DNA of 62,643 nucleotides from a bacterium (GTDB lineage: Bacteria > Planctomycetota > Planctomycetia > Pirellulales > Pirellulaceae): NCBI GenBank assembly GCA_030430075.1, contig JAUIGN010000053.1, positions 1-62,643 of the forward strand. Reading direction: 5' to 3'. Positions within the stretch are counted from its first letter, which is position 1. Every line of letters begins with the position of its first letter. The position numbers were made by a program, and so were the translations under genes. The notes beneath the pieces were generated by a model, which did no database searches, was not told where the DNA came from, and saw only the letters and a list, made by a program, of their open reading frames with translations. Below, in pieces: positions 50,624 to 61,300 of this stretch.

Positions 50624-52165
50624 ATGTGTCGTCGAATCCCCAATCTGCGGGCGAGGAGTTCGTTGCCTGCCCGCCTGCCACACCGCGGTGTGGTGCTCGT
50701 CCTGGTCCTGATCGTAATCGTCCTGTTGGCCCTGGCGGCGTACACGTTCACCGACGTGATGATAACGCATCGCAGAGGGGCCCAGTGGTCCGCTCGCCAC
50801 CTTCAGGCGCGGCTGTTGGCCGAGTCGGGTGTGGCTTGCCTGCAGAGCTTCCTGGCCGTGGATGTCGAGCAGCGAGAGTTGGCGGGTGGAATCTATCATA
50901 ATCCGCAGCACTTCGGCGCCCGTCTTGTGACCGACCGTCCCGAGACGCCAACGACGGGCGGCTTTTCGATCGTCACGGCGCGCGGCGTAGAACATCGGTG
51001 GCAGGGAGACCTGCGATTCGGTCTCGAGAACGAATCCGGGCGCCTGAACCCGAATATGTTGTGTTACGCCAACGTCAGCCAATCGGACGAGGGACAGGCG
51101 ATCTTGATGGGGCTCCCCGGGATGACCGAGGAGATTGCCGACGCCATCCTCGACTGGCTGGACGCAGACGATGAGGTCCGCCCGAACGGGGCAGAGACGG
51201 AATACTACAGTTCGCTCGCCCGGCCCTACGCTGCCAAGAACGGCCCGCTCGATTCCGTCGAAGAGCTCCTTCTGGTGAAGGGAGTGACCCCCGAATTGTT
51301 GTTTGGACGGGATCGCAATCAGAACCAACTTGCTGACCCACACGAATCCCCTGACGCGGTGGACGGCAGCGTGCTGGACATCGGATGGTCCGCCTTCCTG
51401 ACGATCTACAGCATGGAACACGCCCAGCCGGCGAAGTTCGAGGACCGCGTTTACGTCAATCAGGAGGATATGCAGAAGCTGTACGACGAGCTCCTGGAGG
51501 CGTTTCACGGCAATCGAACGTGGGCCCAATTCATCGTCGCGTATCGACAGAACGGACCGACCGATGTGCCGGCATTCATGGAATCGACACGTCGCGAACT
51601 CGACCTCACGGCTCCGGCCGAATTCCCGATCCGACACCTCCTGGACCTGGTTGGCCAGAACGTTGAAGTGACCATGCAAGGGGACACCCAGCCGATTGTC
51701 TTGGCGTCGCCGTTCCCGGCAGACGGCGTCGTGGATTTGCTGCCGCTGCTGGATGCGGCCCTCACCGTTTATGACCGTCCACTGATTACGGGCCGGATCA
51801 ACATCCAGCAGGCCGGTCCGGAAGTTCTGCGGACGATCCCCGGCATGGACGACGTACTGCTGGAGCAGATCATGGCGCAACGGAGTTCTCCCGCCGCGCA
51901 GCAGGACGACCTGTGGCTGCTCACCGAAGGGCTGATGACCATCGACCAGTTGCGCCAAGCAGCGCCGTACATCGTTAATCGTGGTGAGACGTTTCGCGCC
52001 CAAATCGTGGGCTGTTTGTCGGACGGGAGCGCCTTTTGCCGCCTGGAAGTCGTGATTGATACAGGCGGCGGCAAACCGCGCCTGCTGATGTGCCGGGATT
52101 TGAGCCATTTGGGGCGAGGATTCTCCTTGTCGCAGTTAGGATTCGGCGACCGCCCACACGAGTAG
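50624..52165 (+). CDS. GspK-like type II secretion minor pseudopilin
   Basis: Protein of about 514 aa. The N-terminus is basic (RARSSLPARLPHRG) followed by a long hydrophobic helix (VVLVLVLIVIVLLALAAYTF), as in type II secretion pseudopilin K. Two helix-hairpin-helix-like segments fit GspK: GQAILMGLPGMTEEIADAIL with DWLDADDEVRPNGAE, and TIPGMDDVLLEQI later. RLNPNML and SVEELLLVKGVTPELLFG are also GspK-like. The ATG at 50624 is listed; a TTG at 50663 with GAGGAG just upstream is a good alternative and gives 501 aa. Other T2SS genes are not in the window. The giant 2 gene follows 153 bases downstream on the same strand. Confidence 0.83.
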   Translation: MCRRIPNLRARSSLPARLPHRGVVLVLVLIVIVLLALAAYTFTDVMITHRRGAQWSARHLQARLLAESGVACLQSFLAVDVEQRELAGGIYHNPQHFGARLVTDRPETPTTGGFSIVTARGVEHRWQGDLRFGLENESGRLNPNMLCYANVSQSDEGQAILMGLPGMTEEIADAILDWLDADDEVRPNGAETEYYSSLARPYAAKNGPLDSVEELLLVKGVTPELLFGRDRNQNQLADPHESPDAVDGSVLDIGWSAFLTIYSMEHAQPAKFEDRVYVNQEDMQKLYDELLEAFHGNRTWAQFIVAYRQNGPTDVPAFMESTRRELDLTAPAEFPIRHLLDLVGQNVEVTMQGDTQPIVLASPFPADGVVDLLPLLDAALTVYDRPLITGRINIQQAGPEVLRTIPGMDDVLLEQIMAQRSSPAAQQDDLWLLTEGLMTIDQLRQAAPYIVNRGETFRAQIVGCLSDGSAFCRLEVVIDTGGGKPRLLMCRDLSHLGRGFSLSQLGFGDRPHE

Positions 52166-52318
52166 TTCGCGGTTGCTCGTGTCCCGCCAGGCTATGACAA
52201 TCAGGGCGGCGCGGCAATTCTCGCAAATCGGATGTTGGTTCTTGCTTCATCTCGGATAGGCTGATGGCACGTTGTTCCCGTAGCGGCGAGCCATCGATCC
52301 AATCAGTGAGGTCCCAAG

Positions 52319-55300
52319 ATGAAACGGCGAAAACGCAGACGTCCTTACAGCAGTCGACAGGTCCGCCAATCCCGGCGTCACGGTCTTGAGCTCCTCGAGC
52401 GGCGGTTGCTGTTGGCGGCCGATTGGCAGAACGCGAACAGCCGACTGGACGTCAACCAGGATACGTTCGTGACGCCGGCGGACGTGTTGGTCGGCATCAA
52501 CGAACTGAATCATCCGACGCTGCCTCTTACCAACGGCCAACTGCCGGCGCGCCAGGACCATCCAGACCGCCCGAAGTACGACACCAACGGCGACAATGTG
52601 ATTTCGCCCCTCGATTCACTGGCCGTGATCAATGCACTCAACAATGATCGCAGCGGGCCGGTCGTGGTTGCCCAGTTGGAACACGACACGGCCCCGCTGG
52701 GGGCGACGAATGACGATCACCTGACGTCGCGGCCCATGATCGTGGGGACGGTCACGGACGTTACCGGAGTCACCTCGTTTCAGGCCCGCGTGGATGGGGC
52801 GGGCTTCGCCGACGTCCCCGTGGCGGTCGGGGGGGCGTTCACCTACGATCCCGGGTTGGCCATCGACGGGACCGACGACGGCCAGCATCTCGTCGAGTTC
52901 GTTGCCACCGACGGCCTGTTGCAGTCGACGTCCCCCATCAGTTTCTCGTTTACCCTCGACACCGTGGCTCCACCGATTGTCGCCTCGGCCTTGCTGAATG
53001 CGACCAGCGACACGGGCGGCGACAATCGTGACGGTGTGACACAGGACGATACGCCCACATTCACGATCGAGGCGGATCCGGGGACGACCATCGAACTGCT
53101 TGCCGACGGTGCGCGGGTCGGCACGGGCCTGGCCAGCAGCCCGGTTGAAGTGACCGCGGCCTCCTTGAGTGACGGCACCTACGCGTTCACAGCGCGGGCG
53201 TTTGACCAGGCGGGAAATGTGGGTGGCGAGTCCGCGGCGACGATGGTGACGATCGACACGATCCCCCCGCAGCTCGACATTGCCGCACCGGTTGACAGTG
53301 GCCTCGTCCATCGAAGTTCACGGCTGGAAGGGACCGTTGACGACCCCACGGCGGCACTCCGATATGCGGTTGATCAGGGCGACCCGCAGCCGTTCGCCGC
53401 AGATCGCTCGGGAGCGTTCGCCCGCTCGCTGTTTGCCGGCCAGTTGATGGACGGCCCCCATTCGTTGCGCGTGACGGCCGAGGATATCGCCGGCAATCAG
53501 GTAGTGTCCGTCGTGGCGATCGACGTGGAGAAGGATGCGTTACCTTTCGTGATCCGCGAACATGCGCCACGAGCCGGCGAGCATGAAATCGGCGTCACGC
53601 AGCGCGTCCAAGTGTTTTTCTCGAAGCCGGTCGACCCGGCCACGCTGGACGCCGCCAGCTTCTTTGCAGCGGTTGGCGGCGCGCCGCTGCCCGCCACAAT
53701 CGTCCCGGCAACGCGCGGCGAGTTCGCCTGGCTGTTCTTTGACGAACCGCTTCCCGGCGGTACACGGGTAACCGTCACCGTCGATGGCGATGCGATCCGT
53801 TCGCTCGACGGCGAGTTGCTCGATGGCGACGGAGACGGGGTGGCCGGCGGTGTGCGGACGTTCTCGTTTTCCACGGTCAGCACGGCGGCCCTGCCGGGTA
53901 CCGCGCTGACAGGCCGGGTGATGGACCCCGGGCCGGATAACCGGCCTCATACCAGTGACGACGTTCCATTGGCGGGTGTGGACGTGTTCCTGCTGGGCCG
54001 GGAGTCGGCAGTTGCCTTGACCGGTCCGGACGGGCGATTCACGTTGAGCCCGGTTCCGGCGGGCAATGCCAAGGTCGTCCTCAACGGGCTGGTGACGCCC
54101 GCGCCAGATGGCGTCTATTTTCCGGAGATGGTAATGGATGCGTACCTGGAAGCGGGGCAGTCCAACGTTGTGATGGCAGGCATGGAAGACGTCTTCTTGC
54201 CGCGCTTGAACCAGTCGATTCTGCAGACGGTGTCAGCGGATATAACAACGACGATCGTGGCGGATGCCGCGGCCGCGCCTGAACTTTCCGCCGCGGATCG
54301 ACAACGGCTGTCGATCGAGGTGCCCCAGAACAGCCTGGTCGCCGCCGACGGCAGTCGGCCGGCGACGGCAGAAATTGGGATCAGTACCGTTCCGCCTGAA
54401 TTGGTGGTCGACATGCTGCCTCCAGGCGTGTTGCAGCATACCTTTGACATCACCGTGCAGGCGATGGGTGTGACCAACTTTTCCACGCCGGCTCCCTTAT
54501 CCGCGCCCAATGTCTTCGGCACCCCGCCGGGAACGCAGCATAACTTTCTCAGCTTCGATCACGCGTCGGGCCGGTTGGTCATCGAAGGCACAGCGACGGT
54601 CTCTGCGGACGGCACCACCATCATGACCGACCCGGGTCATGGAGTGACTCATCCCGGTTGGCACGGGTTTACGCCGAGCGGCGGCTGCGGCGGTTCCGGT
54701 GGACCGCCCCCGATGCCGCCGGAGCCCAGTGACGAGGAAATCGTCACGGAACATGATCCGATTGCTCTCGACCTCCTCTCCAGCGAAACCGGTGACACGA
54801 ACTTTCCCGCCTTCCGCTGGCAGGCTCCGGATTTGGAAGCGGGTGAAACACTGCCAACCGACACGGTGTCGCCCTGTTTTGTGCCGTCGCACTTCCTGGG
54901 CGCAACAGAATTCGTTTCCGTCTTTGTGGAAGTCGACGGTCCGTTGGCAGCGTTTATGAAGCCGGCCGCCGGAACGGCGACACTAAACAGTTTCGCAGCG
55001 ACCCTGTTTCCGGGAGATCCACAGGATCTGCAATTCGACATGGTCCCCAAGACCTATGACGAGATGTTTCCCGGGGGCGGTTATGCAATGCTCACCAAGG
55101 ATCGGCTCTACGGCGCAAAAATCAAGGTAACCGAGATTCGACAGACCGCCGACGGGCAGCGTACCCGCGACATCCATACGTACTACCAGTACCGCTGGCT
55201 GAGCGTTGTCGATCCTGAGGATGCCGAGGCACGGAGCGGGACCACCGCGGCGTTTCATAAGACGCTGGTTGACGACGGTGACTTCCAGCGGACCAAGTTT

Positions 55301-58300
55301 GTGGACACCTTCGTTCCCAGGTCGAGCAAGACCGTTTTCAACGGTGCCACGTTTTCCGGCGGCGAATTGTCCGACTTTACGTTCGACTTTGACGCCCGCG
55401 GCACCTCCGGGACGCTCTGGCATTTTGACCCCGACGGCGTGGGAGAAGAGACCGGGGAAGTCGATATCGAATTCGAGGGCCTCACGATCGGCACGTTGAC
55501 CGCGCGCGGGACCGGGATCGGGCCGACCACCATCGGCGTCGACCTGGATGGGTACAAGGAGGAGTTGAAGCGGGTCATTCTCGCCTTGAAGACGGCCATT
55601 GTGCCGGGCCGCGACGGCGTTCCCGGGTTTCCAGGCGACGACGACGGCGACGGCCAGGTCGACGAGAACGACGAGTACTTCTTCGTGCGGCCGGGCAATG
55701 ACGGGCTGCTCGGTACGGCCGACGACCAGCCTTCCGATGATTCATTTGAAGCGGTTTACGACTACGGCACGAAGACGTTTACAGCGAGCGACGGCAGTAC
55801 GATCGGCGGCAATCCGGCCATTGTCAGTGTTTCCCCGGTTCGTGATGTGGTGGACTACAACGGTGGCATCGCGTCTGCGACCGAGGGCGCCTGGCGTACC
55901 GTGGGCGGGAGCACGTATCGCTGGTTCCAGATCGCTTCGCCCCGTTTCCATGCTGAGTTTGCCGGGCTGATGCCGTCCGATCGAGAATTGCCGGGGCCCG
56001 ACGGCATCCTGGGGACCAACGACGACCAGTTCACCGCCTCGCAACTGGCCTCGCTGGATGAGCGGCTGGAATTGAAGGCGGTGCAACTGAAGGAGGCAAT
56101 CGAGAAAGACTTCTTGCCGGTCAATGGCGGGACGAATGCCTACCAGATCGTGGACGGCACAGGCGATGTGAACCTCGTCTGGGAAGACAAGTTCAATCGT
56201 ACCGGGTCACCCCTCTTCGGTGCTGCGCAGTTTGATGCGGACCTACCGCAGTTGCGGACCCTGCTGCCCGACAATGACCTGCCGATCGCCGCCAAGATGT
56301 GGGCCCTGGCGGAATACCTCAACGTCGACACCGACAACGACGTCGGCTTTCTGCAGGAGAAAGACGGCTTCGCGGTGGCGATCAACATCGGTTGGCGGCA
56401 CGCCACGACGTCGTTCGCCGATTACGTGGCGAACACCGTCAGTCATGAAATCGCGCATACGTTCGGTCTCCAGGACGCCTACACCAGCTTGCCCGTCCTT
56501 CCGGGCCCTGATGGAAGACTGGGAACGGCCGATGACATTCCTCCCGGGGGGACGGCGATGTGCAATCGATTTACCAACTGCACGCCCTTCGACATCATGC
56601 GCAGCGGCAGCTCCTTTGACCCCGACCTGACATTTCTCCAGCAGAACCTCCGTCAGCTCCAGGCCGCCATGGGAATTCACGCCAACGCCAGTGAAGAGTT
56701 GCGGGCGGCCGTGCAGCAGTACCGGGACACGATCAACTTGCCCGATGATGTGAACGGTGTCCGGGAGCATGGCGACCGGTTTGTTGAGATCGGGGATAGT
56801 GAACCGGCGGTCGAATCGGGACCCGACATCGGTGTCACCCGCGGCGACGAGTTACTATTCGGGTTGTCCGAGCATCCACCGTCCGACCTGGGCGAAGCCG
56901 CGGTCGACGGCGTTGGCGGGGCGGCCGCGATTGTCGATTACGAGGTCAAGAACGTCGGGCTCGCGCCGCTCACGGTCGCCTCCGTTGAACTGCTGCAAGG
57001 AGACCAGGGGATCTCCGTGTCCGCCGCGTCGCTGGTTGGCCTGCCGATTGCCGCCGGCGATTCGGCTTCGTTCTCGATCCACTTTGATCCCGAGTCGGTC
57101 GGCCAGTTCAGCGACACGGTGACCTTGACCAGCGATGCGGAACTGGCGCCGACGCTCGAATTCACCGTCCGCGGCACGGCGTTTCCCGGCCAACCAACGG
57201 CGTCCGTATCCGCGGTGGAGAACCCCAATGTGGGAGGGGCCGTGGCAGGAATGGAAACTCGGTCGGTCGCTGCCTTCGCCGAAGTGAGCAACCAGGGCCT
57301 CGCGCCGCTGCAGGTTGAAGGCATCACGATCAGTGCGGGCGGCCACGACTTCTCCCTGGCAGGCATCCCGCAGGATCTGGACCAGAACCCCATCACCTTG
57401 GCGCGCGGCGAAGTCTTCACATTCGGCTTGGATTTTCATCCGTCCCGGATCGGTCTCTTGAATGCCACGATTGAGGTGCATTCGAACGACCCGCTGCAAC
57501 CGGTTGTCGCCTTCCTGGCGGTTGGGACCGGTACAGAGGTCGTGCCCGTCGCCGAATGGGGCGAAGATCATGTGGCGATCCGCACGCCCGAGGCCGACGG
57601 TACGCCCGTTCTCCGAGCTCAGTCCAACGAAGAGGGCGACTTCAACTTCTTCCTGCCTGCGGAAGAACGCTATGCATTGACCGTGTTCGATCCGACGAGC
57701 GGGCTCGTAGCCGTCGGCCATGGGATCACGGCAACTTCGGGCGAGGCCCTGGACTTGACCCGGCGATTGGTTTTCCAGGCGAGTACCGCGCCGGATGGGG
57801 ACGGCGACGGGCTACCCCGTGACATCGAGTTTGCCATCGGTACGCTGGACGACGATGTGGATACCAATGGCGACGGAATCAGTGACTTCGACTCGCTGCA
57901 GGCCGGCATCGATCCACTGGCGGGCTCGCCTGCCCAGACAGGTCTGATTGGCGTGCTGCCGCTGGACCATCCGGCCAACGATCTGGCGATCGCCACCAAC
58001 CGATCCGACGCCGGGCAGTTGCTGGCGTATGTTGCCACCGGCGAATCAACGGGCGGGCTGGCGATTGTGGACCTCAGCAATCCCGGCGCGCCGATCCTGG
58101 TCTCGGAACTGGCACTTCCCGGCAATTCTCGCTGGATTGAAATCGATACGGCCCGCGGTCTGGCAGCGGTTACCGGAGACGTGGAAACCCACCTTGTGGA
58201 CATCGCTGATCCGACGGCGCCGCAGCTCAGGCAGACGCTCGCAGCGGGCCGGATGACGCTGTTTGACGGGCATGCCTACCTGGTACAGGGGACGATGCTG

Positions 58301-61300
58301 AAGTCGGTCAGTTTGACAACCGGCGAGGTGCGCGACGACCGGCCGCTGGCGAATGAAGGTGGGTTCACTGACCTGCAGCGCGTCGGGAGCAGGCTCTACA
58401 CAATGTCGGGTAACGGGCGTTTGCGGATCTTTGATCTGGTCGAGGACGGTAGCGGGCGGATTGTAGAGCGGGGCGAGCTGCGCGTGCTCGGCACGGCGGG
58501 CCGGCTGCATGTCCATGCGGGCGTCGCCTATTTGATGACGACGACCGCCGGCCGCCGGCCTTTCGTCACGGTCGATGTTTCGGATCCGGATCGCCCGGTC
58601 CGACTCTCCGCGGAAGGAGGCGGACCGCTGCTCCCGCGAACCGACTTCATCACCAACGGATCGTCACTGGGGTACTTGATAGGCCGCAATCCGATCGCTC
58701 CGTTCGACGAACGGCTGAGCGTCATCGACGTGTCCGATCCGGCCGCCGATCCAGGCCAGGTCACCGTGTTCACGTTGCCCGAAGCGCCGCGAGGTATCGG
58801 GTTCGGCAACGGAGTGATCTTCGTCGCAACCGGAACGGATCGCACGGGACTCAATGGAACGGGTGCCATTCACGCCCTGAATTTTCCCTCGTTTGATGTT
58901 GCAGGTTCGCCGCCGGAGGTCACCCTGGGGACGCCGTTCGACGACGACGGGGCGAACGGAGGGCTGCAGGTGATCGAAGGGTCCCTCCTGCCGATTTCTG
59001 TCAACGTGACGGACGATGTGCAGCTTCGCCATGTCGAACTGTTGATGAATGGCCGGGCAGTGGCCCATGCGGTGCATGTGCCGTACGAGTTTGAAGTGGC
59101 GATGCCGCTGGATGCCGGCGGCGCGCCGGTTGAGCTGCAAGCACGGGCCGTCGATTCGGGCGGGAATGTCTCGCTCAGCAATACGCTGATGGTCGACCTG
59201 ATTGCAGACAACCGTCCGCCCCGGATCACGTTGCTCGAACCGCTCGACGGCGGCTTTCGTCCGCAAGGTCCGATCGACGTTCTCATCGGATTCGATGAAG
59301 AACTGGCACCGTCGTCGCTGCAGGCGGCACGGTTTATGTTGCGCGATGCAGGTGGCGGGGCAGTTACTCCCGACCAGACGACGTTCTTGCCAACCGAGGT
59401 CAAGCTGCAGTTCGATTCGCTGCCAAGCGGCGTCTATTCGCTCGCCATCGACGGTGCCAACGTCATGGACCTGGCCGGGAATGTGCTGGCGAACGACGCG
59501 GTCGTCAGCAGCTTCACCGTCGGCAACGGGACCGTTTTCTGGACGAACCCGGGCGATGGTCAATGGCACGAGCCGGCGAACTGGAGTACGGGACAGGTGC
59601 CCGGTCCGGACGATGATGTGGTGATCGGCGTGGCGGGCGCGATCACGGTGACTGTCAGCCGTAACGAACCTCGTCCCCAGGTGAACCGGCTGTTCTCTGA
59701 AGAGCTGCTGGTTGCCGACGGCGGCCTGATCCTGGACGGCGCGTCGAGCTTGCGTGGTGGACTGTTCGCCAGGTTCGGCGCAGGTAGCAGCCAGCTCACC
59801 TTCAACTCGGACACCCTCCTCGGCGGTCAAAGTCTGCTGGGCGCGGAGATGGACGGGGCCGGAACATTGACGAACACCGGAGTCCTGACGTTCCTTGACG
59901 GCGAGGTCTCAGAGATTCACGTCCCGTTCGTCAACCAGTCGCATGTGAGGGTCGACGCGGCGTCCCTGGAGCCCTCGACGACGATCACCAATGAGGGGAC
60001 CTGGGAGTTTCGCGCCCTTGCCACCATCGATGATCGCGGTGGCCGTTTCGCCAACTCTGGAGAGGTCCTGTTCACCAGCCCGCTGGCCGACGTGACATTC
60101 TCCGTTCCCTTCGACAACCACGGGCCGCCGCTCGAGATCCCCATCGGCCGCCGGCTCGCCCTGCGTGGCGGCGGGACCTTTACCGATACGTCCCTGGCGG
60201 TTGACGAGGGAGGCCTGGTGGAGATCCTGGGAGGCGACGTGACGTTCACCAATGTTCAAGTCACCGGCGACGGTACGTTCACCACGGTTGGAGGAACCTT
60301 GACCGTTCCCGCAGACACGGTGACGACGTTCGATCTGGGCCCCAACACGTTGGAGCTCGGCGCCGCCCTGGGCGGCTCGTTTGAACTTCTCGTGGAGGGT
60401 ACGGCGATCAACGAGGGGTTTGCGATATGGCATGGAGCGAACGTCACCGTCGGCGCGAGCGGTGAGTTTGTCAATGCGGGCCACCTTCGGTTGCTGAATC
60501 GGAACCGTAATCTGGCAGGGCATTTTGAGAATACCGGGGTCGTCGAATACGGCGGTGGAACGTTGAATATGAACGGGGCCACGATCGACAATCAAGGAAC
60601 GTGGGACTTTCAAGGTCTCAACACGATCGTGAACCGGCCGGGTACCAATGCCTTTCACAATTCCGGCCTGGTGCTGGTTTCCTCCGACCAGACCGCCACC
60701 ATTGAGGTGCCGCTACACAATCAGGCCGTATTGCTTGTCGAAGATGGGCAGCTCCTGCTGAACGGGGGTGGGACGCAGACGGACGCCACCATCCACGTGG
60801 CAGTCGGCGCGCTGGGAACCCTGTCGTTCGGTGATATCCTGGTGAGCGGGACGACTTCCTTTGACGGTGCCGGCGCGCTGGAAAATTCCGCCGGAAATAT
60901 CACCGTGGATGCGACCGCCACATTGATCCTGGACATGGAAGGCGACGGGTTCACGACGAGGTCGTCCCTGGCCCATGAGGGGCTGATCGTGATGGGGGCC
61001 GTCGTCAATTCAGGTCAGGTGACGCTTTCGCGAGGCGCGCTTGACGTTCAGGGGACGTTCGACAACCTGGGAACGATGACCTGGACCGGGAATGGGCGGC
61101 TGACCGGCGGCGGTTTTGCCAACCTGGGCGTTGTCGACTACACAAGTACCGTCGGCGGCGTACTGGAGTCCGGCACGGTCGTAAACTTCGGTCAATGGAA
61201 TCACCGGGCGACGCGCTCGTTGACGATTCACACGGGGACCTTCATCAATGACCAGACGGGGGTCTTCGAGATATCGGATGTCGGCGGGTTTGATCCCGGG

